NCBI GenBank assembly: GCA_963763885.1 | Contig: CAVXQD010000001.1 | Span: 372,001 to 436,000 of the forward strand | DNA length: 64,000 nucleotides | DNA from: JANNBN01 sp963763885 | GTDB taxonomy: Bacteria; Actinomycetota; Acidimicrobiia; Acidimicrobiales; JANYDT01 | Direction: 5' to 3' | Part shown: positions 34,043 through 41,420 of the stretch, in pieces | How the letters are laid out: each line of letters opens with the position of its first letter | Position numbering within the stretch: the stretch's first letter is position 1 | The notes under the pieces: model-generated | What the model was told of the DNA's origin: nothing | What the model saw: only the letters and a program-made list of their open reading frames with translations | The model's database searches: none | Made by a program: the position numbers and the translations under genes

Positions 34043-34708
34043 ATGCTGCTGTCCACCTTCACGATGTTCGCTGCTCTTGGCCTGGACCCAGAGAAACTCA
34101 TCAACAAATACGGCCTGATCGGCATCGCGCTCATCGTGTTTGCCGAAACTGGCTTGCTGGTGGGCTTCTTTCTGCCCGGTGATTCGCTTTTGTTCACCGC
34201 GGGACTGTTGTGTGCCACCAACGTATTCGATCAGCCCATCTGGCTCATCGTGCTTGTCACCATGACCGCAGCGGTTGTTGGAGATCAGGTGGGATACCGT
34301 ATTGGCGCTAAGGCAGGCCCAGCGCTGTTCGCCCGGCCCAAGTCCCGGCTGTTCAACCCGGAGCATGTGACCAAGGCCCAAGGCTTCTTCGACAAGCACG
34401 GCCCAAAGGCAATCGTTTTGGCACGGTTTGTTCCCATCGTGCGTACGTTCACTCCGGTGATCGCTGGTGTCGGCCGGATGAAGGCCAAGACTTTCTCGAC
34501 CTACAACATCGTTGGCGGCATCGTGTGGGGCGGCGGCGTCACCATCGCTGGTTACCTGTTGGGCAAGCGGTTCCCTGCGCTCGGCAAGAAGATCGAGCTG
34601 CTGTCATTGGTGATCATCGCGATTTCGGTGCTGCCGATCGTCTTTGAGTTCCTGAAGCACCGCCGTGAGAAGGCAGCTTCTGCTGCGCCTTCTGGCGTGC
34701 CACGCTGA
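34043..34708 (+). CDS. DedA/SNARE-associated family membrane protein
   Basis: 221-aa inner-membrane protein from ATG 34043. It has the DedA landmarks: FAETGLLVGFFLPGDSLLFTAG (the E...PGD/E re-entrant region), VVGDQVGYRIGAKAGPALF, and RFVPIVRTFTPVIAGVGRMKAKTF (the R...P.vR...P..AG..M signature). Four or more hydrophobic segments follow. DedA proteins are proposed lipid or proton-coupled transporters needed for envelope homeostasis; UptA/PopT relatives flip undecaprenyl phosphate. Its last ~30 codons overlap the convergent aldolase gene by 95 nt. Confidence 0.88.
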   Translation: MLLSTFTMFAALGLDPEKLINKYGLIGIALIVFAETGLLVGFFLPGDSLLFTAGLLCATNVFDQPIWLIVLVTMTAAVVGDQVGYRIGAKAGPALFARPKSRLFNPEHVTKAQGFFDKHGPKAIVLARFVPIVRTFTPVIAGVGRMKAKTFSTYNIVGGIVWGGGVTIAGYLLGKRFPALGKKIELLSLVIIAISVLPIVFEFLKHRREKAASAAPSGVPR

Positions 34709-35375
34709 ACCCGTAGTTCGTTCCAATCAGGTCCTGCTGATCGGCTGGAATCACCGCAACCCCGCGAAGATCGTGGTTGAGGGTGGAAGCGTGATGGGTG
34801 ACCTCGGCGATCCATTCCACTTGCTGCGCAACGATGTATGCCTGGGCCACTGAATCTCCGATGGCAACCACGCCGTGGTTTGCCAGAAGTACTGCCCGAG
34901 AACCGGGTTGCCGCTGAAACGTGGCTACCGCCTGTGCTCCAAGGTCGGTGGTCCCCGGTGCCGCGTATTCGTCTGTCACCAAGATCCGCTCTGAAGCCGG
35001 ACCAATGTTTTCGTTGCAGACAAACGGAAGGTCGATGCGGGCCACCGCAAACGCTGCTGCGAAGCGGGAGTGTGTGTGGACTATCGCCGCTGTGTCGGTG
35101 AGGAGCGAATAGATCCGTTTGTGCAGTTCCACTTCGCTGGTCGGCGCCAGTCCGCTGCGGACAGCCCCTGATGCAAGGTCCAGCAGCGGGTAGTCCTGTG
35201 GCTTGAGATCACGGTAAAGCCGCCCACCGGGGCTGACCACCATCCAGTGTTCGTTGATACGTTCACTGATGTTTCCGGCGGACCCAACAACCAGGCGGTC
35301 AGTTACCAGATCGAGGCACGCCTCATGAACACGCCGACGGGCGGCGCCCACTTGGGCTGCCGAAGGATTTCGCAT
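34614..35375 (-). CDS. Class II aldolase/adducin family protein
   Basis: 253-aa zinc-dependent aldolase of the L-fuculose-phosphate aldolase family. Zinc ligands are the HTHS pair (IVHTHSRFAAAFA) and His in LLANHGVVAIG; the acid/base Glu is in TSEVELHKRIY, and GSAGNISER is the phosphate-binding loop. Its tail (~50 residues beyond the fold) is rich in Gln, Ser and Arg and antisense to the DedA end. It lies 0.7 kb from mtnA, so it may be the 5-deoxy- or methylthio-ribulose-1-phosphate aldolase (Ald2) of the DHAP shunt, or a MtnB-type dehydratase. These options are inferred from context. Confidence 0.8.
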   Translation of the reverse strand: MRNPSAAQVGAARRRVHEACLDLVTDRLVVGSAGNISERINEHWMVVSPGGRLYRDLKPQDYPLLDLASGAVRSGLAPTSEVELHKRIYSLLTDTAAIVHTHSRFAAAFAVARIDLPFVCNENIGPASERILVTDEYAAPGTTDLGAQAVATFQRQPGSRAVLLANHGVVAIGDSVAQAYIVAQQVEWIAEVTHHASTLNHDLRGVAVIPADQQDLIGTNYGFSVARQKAQQKLPSHGGASGTQRRSAAPKSR

Positions 35376-35444
35376 CCCGCCAGCCTTGCACGCGATTCCC
35401 CAGATCCTAGGGCGGGGGACTTCGAGGCGAACGATGACCCGGAG

Positions 35445-35708
35445 CTACGCGACGTGGAGATAGGCGCGAAGGGCGTTCCGAACCACATCACTTGCTGTGG
35501 TGTGGTCCGTTTCGGCCCGACTTTCGAGTGCCGCACGGAGTTCAGGTCCAAGCCGGACTGGAAAGACCTCCGCTGGTGACGTTCCGAGTGAAGGGCGACC
35601 GGGCCGTCGCTTGAGTCGCGAGATGTCATAGCCCGCTTCGGCCTCGTCGGCCATTGACTGGATTTCTTCGTCGGTGATGACTCGTCCGTTGTGCGTAATG
35701 GGTTTCAC
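35445..35708 (-). CDS. Ribbon-helix-helix antitoxin-like protein
   Basis: 87-aa protein whose second half is an RHH fold: strand EVFPVRLGPELRAALESRA, then helices through TTASDVVRNALRAYL, as in CopG/ParD-type antitoxins. The N-terminus has ITDEEIQSMADEAEAGYD and a basic RLKRRPGRPSLG linker. Its GTG start lies within the stop of the upstream 86-aa gene (GTGA overlap), with GGAG upstream. The order, toxin-like gene first, is reversed relative to most type II modules but is seen in the BrnTA type. It should repress its own promoter by binding the palindrome at 35961. Confidence 0.78.
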   Translation of the reverse strand: MKPITHNGRVITDEEIQSMADEAEAGYDISRLKRRPGRPSLGTSPAEVFPVRLGPELRAALESRAETDHTTASDVVRNALRAYLHVA

Positions 35709-35965
35709 AGTAATTTCTCCGGGTTGTTCAGGAGTCCGAGGAAGTCGGGGCGGGCTCGCATCGCGTGAATCACAATCGTTCGATCGTCGTCGGCTTGAAT
35801 CGCGATGAGTTCGATGAAGTTGCCGGACGTGTCTGGTCCCACCAGTGCGAAACGGGGCGGGTGATCGTCGAGATCGAGGTCCAACTGGACGTTTGCATTT
35901 TCGTATGCGTGAATGATGTCGAGGTCCGCGATGCCATGTTTCCGAGCGGACCGGTGAATCTCCAC
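35705..35965 (-). CDS. Toxin-like small protein paired with RHH antitoxin
   Basis: 86-aa protein, MEIHRSARKHGIADLDIIHAYENA at its start, then alternating acidic and hydrophobic strands and IVIHAMRARPDFLGLL at the end. It resembles small proteins often paired with RHH regulators in actinobacteria and has the size and strand-helix pattern of BrnT/RelE-like RNases, but I see no conserved catalytic set that fixes the family. It begins with GTG inside the palindromic operator, so its mRNA has almost no leader. It is coupled to the antitoxin-like gene by a 4-nt overlap. Confidence 0.6.
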   Translation of the reverse strand: MEIHRSARKHGIADLDIIHAYENANVQLDLDLDDHPPRFALVGPDTSGNFIELIAIQADDDRTIVIHAMRARPDFLGLLNNPEKLL

Positions 35966-35997
35966 GAACAGTATCGTATTACGATACTGTTCGTGGA
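35961..35997. promoter_or_regulatory. 37-nt perfect palindrome, probable TA autoregulatory operator
   Basis: Two 18-bp arms, TCCACGAACAGTATCGTA and its exact complement, flank a single central T at 35979. The left arm contains the GTG start of the toxin-like gene, and TACGAT within the repeat is a possible -10 for the minus strand. RHH antitoxins bind short palindromic half-sites cooperatively, so two or more dimers could fit here. The repeat would also form a very stable hairpin in RNA. Confidence 0.7.
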
Positions 35998-36083
35998 TGC
36001 AAGCGTCCAGTTCCCTGGATTGCCTATTTAGTTTGTCAATTCATAGGGCAAAGACTTGCGGATTGGTGTGCAACCATTGCTTG

Positions 36084-37118
36084 ATGTCGCCCTACGAAAT
36101 GATTGAACCGTCAGGGCTTCCGAGGACAGTGGATTGGCTGGGCGACCGTGCCGTGATCATCGACCAAACGCTGTTGCCCGGCGAACTCAAGCTGATTGAG
36201 ATCTCATCGGTCGACGAGATGATTTCTGCCATCCAGCGGCTCGCAGTTCGTGGGGCCCCAGCCATTGGGGTGGCAGGAGCGCTCGGCGTCGCCATCTCAG
36301 CGGTTACAGCTGCGCGCGACGGACACGACGACGAATGGGTGCATCAGCAGGCATCGCGGCTGGCCGTCGCGCGTCCAACTGCGGTCAACCTGGAATGGGC
36401 CGTGGAACGGGTCCGGCCGTTCATTGCTCAAGGGGCCGATGCGGTCGTTACTGCGGCACTCGACGTGATGGCCGACGACATCCGTGACGGCGCAGCGCTG
36501 GGAATTCGCGGCGCCGACATGGTGATGGACCTTTGCGGGTCACCGGTCAACGTCCAGACACATTGCAATGCAGGTTCTCTTGCGTGTGCCGAAGTTGGCT
36601 CGGCGTTGGCGTTAGTGCGCGTGTTGCATCAACGAGGGGCGCTGGGCGTTGTGCACGTCGATGAGACCCGCCCGTTGCTCCAGGGGTCTCGTCTGACCGC
36701 ATACGAACTTGCGGCACTGGGTGCTGATTATCGGGTGCAGGTTGACGGTGCTGGCGCCTCGGCCATCCGCCTGGGTCTGGTGTCCTGCGTGATCATCGGT
36801 GCGGACCGGGTGGCTGCAAACGGGGACGTCTGCAACAAAGTCGGGAGCTACCCGTTGGCTCTTGCAGCAGCGCGAGCGGGTATCCCGTTTATCGTTGCGG
36901 CCCCTGAATCCACGTTGGACATTGCCACCCCAAGCGGCTCACACATTCACGTGGAGCAGCGCGGCGCAGACGAGGTTCTGCGCTGGGGTGGAGTGGAGAT
37001 CGCCCCGCACGGGACCAAGGTGTGGAACCCAGCATTCGACGTCACGCCAGCCGAGTTAGTGACTGCAGTGGTGACTGAGCGACGGGTGATTCGGCCCGCT
37101 CGCGGGGAAACCCTGTAG
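36084..37118 (+). CDS. mtnA: S-methyl-5-thioribose-1-phosphate isomerase
   Basis: 344-aa enzyme converting methylthioribose-1-P to methylthioribulose-1-P. IQRLAVRGAPAIGVAGALGVA is the substrate-binding segment, catalytic Cys is in VQTHCNAGSLAC and catalytic Asp in IIGADRVAANGDVCNKVGSYPLA. It is homologous to eIF2B subunits, but these residues identify MtnA. The start ATG 36084 removes an unlikely 29-residue extension. No mtnB, mtnC, mtnD or mtnK is close; the nearby class II aldolase suggests the shorter DHAP shunt for methylthioadenosine or 5'-deoxyadenosine waste. Confidence 0.92.
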   Translation: MSPYEMIEPSGLPRTVDWLGDRAVIIDQTLLPGELKLIEISSVDEMISAIQRLAVRGAPAIGVAGALGVAISAVTAARDGHDDEWVHQQASRLAVARPTAVNLEWAVERVRPFIAQGADAVVTAALDVMADDIRDGAALGIRGADMVMDLCGSPVNVQTHCNAGSLACAEVGSALALVRVLHQRGALGVVHVDETRPLLQGSRLTAYELAALGADYRVQVDGAGASAIRLGLVSCVIIGADRVAANGDVCNKVGSYPLALAAARAGIPFIVAAPESTLDIATPSGSHIHVEQRGADEVLRWGGVEIAPHGTKVWNPAFDVTPAELVTAVVTERRVIRPARGETL

Positions 37119-37123
37119 CTGGC

Positions 37124-38134
37124 TCAGACGGTTTCCAGCTTGCCGCTTGATTCGCTGCGGAACAGCGCGTCCATCACCCGGGCCTGCTGAATTGCCTGCT
37201 CGAGAAGGTCGGCCGATGGGGTCTGCTCCCGTACCAACGTCGAGAACCATGCACCCTCAAGGGTGTACTGGTTGGCGGTTGGCACTTCGTGTCGCACCTG
37301 ATCGATGCCGTCGAGGCTTGACCCATCGTGGGTGAAGTAGATGCACGGCGTGGTTTCGGGCTGGTTGAACGGAACCGTGATTTCGACGCGGCCCTTGGTG
37401 CCATATAGGTGCACTCGCTGGTGACCAACGCTTTGGGTGGCACAACTGAACGCCACGTGCCGGCCCGCTCCGAGTTCCAACAAGCCGGTTGTCCGCCGGT
37501 CCGTACCGAATTCCGGATCACGGTCAAACAATGCAAGTGCACGTGTGATGTCTGCGTCGAAGAACCACCGTGCGGCCGCCACGCAATAGCAACCAATGTC
37601 GTACAGCGCGCCACCGCCCACGGACGCGATGTTGCGAATGTTGCCGGCATCAGTGTTTGTGTAGGCGAACGTGATGTGCCCATGCGTGAGTTCGCCGAGT
37701 TCACCGGCGCGCACCCGATTGCGAACCTCGATCCACTGCGGGTGGAGCCGCACCATGAACGCCTCGGCAATGTGAACCCGCGATGCGACGGGGCGAAGAA
37801 GCTCAAGTTCGGCAGCGTTCATCGCCATCGGCTTCTCACACAGCACGTGCTTGCCAGCCTGAGCAGCGCGCAGCGTCCATTCCACGTGCAAGTGGTTGGG
37901 GAGCGGGTTGTAGATCACGTCGATCGTTGGATCTTCGATGAGCTCTTCGTAACTGCCGTACGCCACCGGAATCGAGTGTTGCTGGGCGTACGCCTTGGCT
38001 GAATCGGCGGACCGTGAGGCGACGGCGGCTACCTCAACCAATGATGAGGCTCTTACCCCAGGGATGAACTTGTTGGCAGCGAACGAAGAGGTGGACAGGA
38101 ACCCCCAACGAACGGGTTTGAGATCACTCGGCAT
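37124..38134 (-). CDS. Gfo/Idh/MocA-family oxidoreductase
   Basis: 336-aa NAD(P)-dependent sugar or cyclitol dehydrogenase. The Rossmann start is RWGFLSTSSFAANKFIPGVRA, where the usual GxGxxG is replaced by a GFLSTSSFA loop. VDVIYNPLPNHLHVEWTLRAAQAGKHVLCEKPMAMN is the family EKP motif with the catalytic Lys. The C-terminal domain includes GGGALYDIGCYCV, typical of xylose/glucose-fructose oxidoreductase relatives. Substrate unknown. Its start overlaps the MFS gene end by 11 nt, suggesting co-transcription downstream of it. Confidence 0.88.
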   Translation of the reverse strand: MPSDLKPVRWGFLSTSSFAANKFIPGVRASSLVEVAAVASRSADSAKAYAQQHSIPVAYGSYEELIEDPTIDVIYNPLPNHLHVEWTLRAAQAGKHVLCEKPMAMNAAELELLRPVASRVHIAEAFMVRLHPQWIEVRNRVRAGELGELTHGHITFAYTNTDAGNIRNIASVGGGALYDIGCYCVAAARWFFDADITRALALFDRDPEFGTDRRTTGLLELGAGRHVAFSCATQSVGHQRVHLYGTKGRVEITVPFNQPETTPCIYFTHDGSSLDGIDQVRHEVPTANQYTLEGAWFSTLVREQTPSADLLEQAIQQARVMDALFRSESSGKLETV

Positions 38135-39302
38135 CCAGAGATGTTGGCATGCACAGAGCTAACGCCGCGCCGAGCAACCACACTGCACCGCCGAGGGCAA
38201 ACAGGGGTCCAAAGCTCCAGCCGGAATCAATGAGGGCACCGCCCACTCGTGGACCGAGCATTTGGCTGACCCCAAAGGCCGCAGTTACAGCACCGAACGC
38301 AGCGCTGAACGCCTGCGGCGTGACATGGTCCCCGATGTGGGCGGCCAGGCTGACGACGCTGCCTGCCATTCCGAACCCGAAGAGGTACGCGAAGAGGAAT
38401 GCAAGCGGCTTTGGACCATGAATAACAAGCGCGCACATGAATCCGCACAGCGCGTAGCTGGCCGCCATGGTGGATCGTCGTCCGATGCGGTCTGACAACC
38501 GGCCAACCCCAAGTGCGCCGGACAGATTCCCAAGCCCAAATGCAGCGAAGACGAACGTGGCTTGGACGCTGGAGAAGCCTGACTGTTCTTGCAAGCCGGC
38601 CACGACATAGGTCGCGAAAAGTACGTAGGCAAACCCGAAGCACACATACGCGAGTGTCGGAGCCCACCAGCGAGGAATGGATCGCAACGCAGAGAGTCGA
38701 GGCGCTGCTCCCGAGGACTTGATTGGGCTCAGAAACAGAACCGTGCAAACCACTGCGATCAGTCCGACCAGTGCTTCCAGCCACCACACTTTGCGCCACT
38801 CGCCTTGATCGTTGACCAATGCACGAATCCCATTGGTCATCAGTACAGAGACGAAGATCCCGGCCCCAATGCCGCCGCTGGTAAGACCCATCGCGAAGCC
38901 GCGCCGGGAAGGTGGGAACACGCTTGCAGTTACCGAGGGCGCGGGAACCCACGCGGCAGCACCACCCAAGCCGCCAAGCACCATCCCAACAAGGAGCGCT
39001 GGAGTCGATGAGGAGGTGGCAAGGATGACGATGCCGATGGTGGCTGTCAGTGCGCCGAGTTGCAGCAACCGGTTGGCTGGGACGCGCAGTGATGCGATGC
39101 TCGTGGCGATTGTCCCCAGCAGGTAGCCGGCGAGGTTGATGGTTCCCAGCCAACCTGCCAGGCCATAGCTGATGCGTAGATCGCTTTTCATCGCAGGCAA
39201 CAGCAGCCCAAAGCTGAATCGAGCAAAGCTCTGCGCGACAAAGCAGGCCAGCATGACGGCAGCAACGGTGGACCAGCGGCGAAACGGGGTGACCGGGGTC
39301 AT
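38124..39302 (-). CDS. Major facilitator superfamily transporter (YbfB/YjiJ-like)
   Basis: 392-aa carrier from ATG 39302 with 12 predicted helices. It begins WSTVAAVMLACFVAQSFARFSFGLLLPAMKSDL, the F.RF..G.LLP pattern of the YbfB/YjiJ branch, and has the loop 8-9 repeat GRLSDRIGRRSTM with the MFS motif A. The upstream start at 39368 would overlap the divergent GDT1 gene region. Substrate is unknown; coupling with the Gfo/Idh/MocA gene suggests a sugar- or polyol-like compound. Confidence 0.85.
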   Translation of the reverse strand: MTPVTPFRRWSTVAAVMLACFVAQSFARFSFGLLLPAMKSDLRISYGLAGWLGTINLAGYLLGTIATSIASLRVPANRLLQLGALTATIGIVILATSSSTPALLVGMVLGGLGGAAAWVPAPSVTASVFPPSRRGFAMGLTSGGIGAGIFVSVLMTNGIRALVNDQGEWRKVWWLEALVGLIAVVCTVLFLSPIKSSGAAPRLSALRSIPRWWAPTLAYVCFGFAYVLFATYVVAGLQEQSGFSSVQATFVFAAFGLGNLSGALGVGRLSDRIGRRSTMAASYALCGFMCALVIHGPKPLAFLFAYLFGFGMAGSVVSLAAHIGDHVTPQAFSAAFGAVTAAFGVSQMLGPRVGGALIDSGWSFGPLFALGGAVWLLGAALALCMPTSLDAE

Positions 39303-39405
39303 GTTCTGGGTCACTGAAATCACCTTATCGACACCGTGCACTTCGAACCCCACAACCAGATTCGTCATGATCGTGCAGACTTTTTCGGTGGGATTGTTCG
39401 GCCAT

Positions 39406-39411
39406 TACGCT
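39406..39411 (+). promoter_or_regulatory. -10 box for probable leaderless GDT1 mRNA
   Basis: TACGCT (TAnnnT) ends 8 nt before GTG 39420 with no Shine-Dalgarno sequence between, the spacing expected when transcription begins at the start codon. Confidence 0.4.
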
Positions 39412-39419
39412 TTCGGGTT

Positions 39420-40022
39420 GTGGGGATTCTCGGGTTGGATGTTGGTGCGGCGGCGCAGGCCTTTTTTGCAGTGTTTCCCGCAGAACTCCCAGATAAGTCC
39501 ATGTTTGCCTCAATGGCGTTGGTCACCCGGTTCGAAAAGCCTCGGGCGGTCTGGTTGGGTGCGGCGTCGGCTTTCGCCATGCACGCGGCGTTGGCCGCTG
39601 CTGTTGGCGGTTTCGTTGCGCAGTTGCCCAAGCGACCCGTGGCAGCCGCAGCAGGAGCATTGTTCGCATTCGGGGCGTTCTTGATGTTTCAGGAGTCTCG
39701 CAAGCACGCGGAGATTGAGCATGTGGGGGCGGAGTCGTTCCGCAAATCCAATGGCGCCGTAATTGTCTCCAGTTTCATGTTGCTCGGCGTTGCCGAAATC
39801 GGAGACCTGACGCAATTCGCCATCGCCGGGCTCGCTGCCCGCACGGGAGAGCCACTCTCAGTAGGACTCGGCGGATGGATCGCCCTTTGCTCGGTAGCCG
39901 CAATCGCCGTCACTGCCGGAAAGTGGCTCACCTCGCGTTTCGAGCTGGGCATGCTGCAGCTGCTCGGTGCGGCTGTGTTTGCCGGGCTAGCCATCTGGTC
40001 CTTCATCGAAGCAATCGGCTAG
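39420..40022 (+). CDS. GDT1/TMEM165 family cation transporter (UPF0016)
   Basis: Small membrane protein with two inverted halves, each carrying the family ExGDKS/T motif: first AELPDKSMFASM (Gly replaced by Pro), second AEIGDLTQFAIAG (Lys replaced by Leu). Such proteins exchange Mn2+ or Ca2+ for protons; the two substitutions may alter selectivity. I use GTG 39420 (200 aa), because TACGCT lies 8 nt before it and no ribosome site is visible; the open frame extends to GTG 39336. Six hydrophobic segments are predicted. Confidence 0.82.
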   Translation: MGILGLDVGAAAQAFFAVFPAELPDKSMFASMALVTRFEKPRAVWLGAASAFAMHAALAAAVGGFVAQLPKRPVAAAAGALFAFGAFLMFQESRKHAEIEHVGAESFRKSNGAVIVSSFMLLGVAEIGDLTQFAIAGLAARTGEPLSVGLGGWIALCSVAAIAVTAGKWLTSRFELGMLQLLGAAVFAGLAIWSFIEAIG

Positions 40023-40044
40023 GTCCTGCCTCCGGCCTGAAAGG

Positions 40045-40815
40045 TCACCAGGTGTTTCGAGACAGCACTCCTCCGTCCACCACGAGGTTGGCGCCGGTGA
40101 TCCATCGAGCGGCTGGCGATGCGAGGAAGAGCACGGCATCCGCCACATCGGACCCGTCGCCAAGTCGCCGAAGGGGGCACGCTGCTGTCCACCGTGCAAC
40201 ACCCTCCGGCCAATTCTCGTTGATCCCGGGTGCCGCAATAAGACCAGGGGAGACGGCGTTCACTCGAATCTGACGAGCGCCGAGTTCCACGGCTGCAGCA
40301 CGTGTGTGCATGAGGACAGCCGCTTTGGCCGCTGAATAGTGCGAATGCCCGATCGCTGGCTGGATACCTTCGATGGATGCGATGTGGACGACGGCTCCAC
40401 CGTGGACCATCAACGCGGCAGCAGCAGCCGTCATCGCCACAACGCCGCCCACGTTCACCCGTAGCATCTCGCTCACTTCGTCCGCGCTCAGCGATTCGAG
40501 CAAGGCGACCGGCTGAATGCCCGCATTGTTCACGAGCACGTCGAGGGATCCGAACTTTCCAACGACATCGGCGCAGATTTCGGCGGCGTCTCGTTCTACG
40601 TCGCCCGCGACGACCGCCCCACGGTCCTGCAGCACAGCTGCGAGCGCCGCGGCCGCAGCAGCGCCACTTGCGGATCCTGAGTGGTGCAACGCAATCGATG
40701 CGCCGGCTTCGTGAAGACGACGTGCAATTGCGGCGCCGATGTTGCCGCTTGCGCCGGTGACGAGCGCGACCTTTCCGGACAGGTCGAGCAACGTGTTGAC
40801 TGCTGGCGTGGCCAT
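40045..40815 (-). CDS. Short-chain dehydrogenase/reductase
   Basis: 256-aa classical SDR, FabG-like, from ATG 40815. The cofactor loop is VTGASGNIGAAIA, the structural motif LVNNAG, and the catalytic set Ser in VVHIASIEG and YSAAK (Tyr and Lys) is complete. VNAVSPGLIAAPG and the C-terminal ITGANLVVDGG are typical. Substrate unknown. The gene begins 23 bp from the divergent cupin start, with a TACAGT box 6 nt upstream, so its mRNA is probably leaderless. Confidence 0.88.
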   Translation of the reverse strand: MATPAVNTLLDLSGKVALVTGASGNIGAAIARRLHEAGASIALHHSGSASGAAAAAALAAVLQDRGAVVAGDVERDAAEICADVVGKFGSLDVLVNNAGIQPVALLESLSADEVSEMLRVNVGGVVAMTAAAAALMVHGGAVVHIASIEGIQPAIGHSHYSAAKAAVLMHTRAAAVELGARQIRVNAVSPGLIAAPGINENWPEGVARWTAACPLRRLGDGSDVADAVLFLASPAARWITGANLVVDGGVLSRNTW

Positions 40816-40821
40816 CCCCCA

Positions 40822-40831
40822 ACTGTACGGT
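40822..40831. promoter_or_regulatory. Overlapping divergent -10 boxes of two leaderless genes
   Basis: On the minus strand TACAGT (40827-40822) precedes the SDR start by 6 nt; on the plus strand TACGGT (40826-40831) precedes the cupin start by 7 nt. The two boxes share two base pairs in a 23-bp intergenic region. Confidence 0.5.
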
Positions 40832-40838
40832 GGGGCTG

Positions 40839-41402
40839 ATGGATCACGTGGAGCAACCGTTTTCAAACGTTACAGCGCTTATCGCTGCGCATGGTTTGAA
40901 ACGACTCCCGGTGGAAGCCACTCTGTATCGCAGCACCTGGGTATCCACAGGCACACATGCTGACGGTACGCCCCATGGCACGGCGATCGTAGGTCTCTAT
41001 ACGGTTGCGGGTGCTGGCCCGGAGGAACCGCCCAGCCGATCGTTGTTCCATCGCCTTAGCTCAGACGAGGTGTGGCACTTTTACGGTGGTGATCCGCTGC
41101 GCCTGGTGCTTCTTCACCCAGACGGAGCTGACTCCGACGTTGTGCTGGGACCGGATTGGGCACAGGGTCATTTGCAGCAGTTCGTCATCCGTGCCGGTAC
41201 CTGGCAAGCGGGCGAAGTTCTCCCCGGGGGTCGCTACTCCTTGTTTGGTTGCACCATGGCCCCTGGCTTCACCGGAAGCAGCTTCACCGGCGGACGCATG
41301 TCTGAGTTGCTCGTGGAGTACCCGCAACGGTGCACAGACATCGAACGGTTGAGCGTTCCGGACGCAGAGGCTGTCGACCTTCCGAGCGGGTTCACCCAGT
41401 AG
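40839..41402 (+). CDS. Cupin-fold protein (DUF985 family)
   Basis: 187-aa protein of the DUF985/cupin_5 family. ALIAAHGLKRLPVEATLYRSTW is the usual opening, SLFHRLSSDEVWHFYGGDPLRLVLLHPDG is the first cupin motif and WQAGEVLPGGRYSLFGCTMAPGF the second. Relatives bind small ligands and their role is unsettled. The start at ATG 40839 is favoured by a TACGGT box 7 nt upstream. Confidence 0.85.
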   Translation: MDHVEQPFSNVTALIAAHGLKRLPVEATLYRSTWVSTGTHADGTPHGTAIVGLYTVAGAGPEEPPSRSLFHRLSSDEVWHFYGGDPLRLVLLHPDGADSDVVLGPDWAQGHLQQFVIRAGTWQAGEVLPGGRYSLFGCTMAPGFTGSSFTGGRMSELLVEYPQRCTDIERLSVPDAEAVDLPSGFTQ

Positions 41403-41420
41403 CGGTTCCTCGGTCAGGTG

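Noticed and set aside
35966..36083. Possible SAM riboswitch before mtnA
   Set aside because: The region is short and shows only the palindrome; no conserved SAM-box core or kink-turn was seen.
36084..37118. eIF2B-like initiation factor subunit instead of MtnA
   Set aside because: Catalytic Cys in THCNAG and Asp in IIGADRV are present, as in true isomerases.
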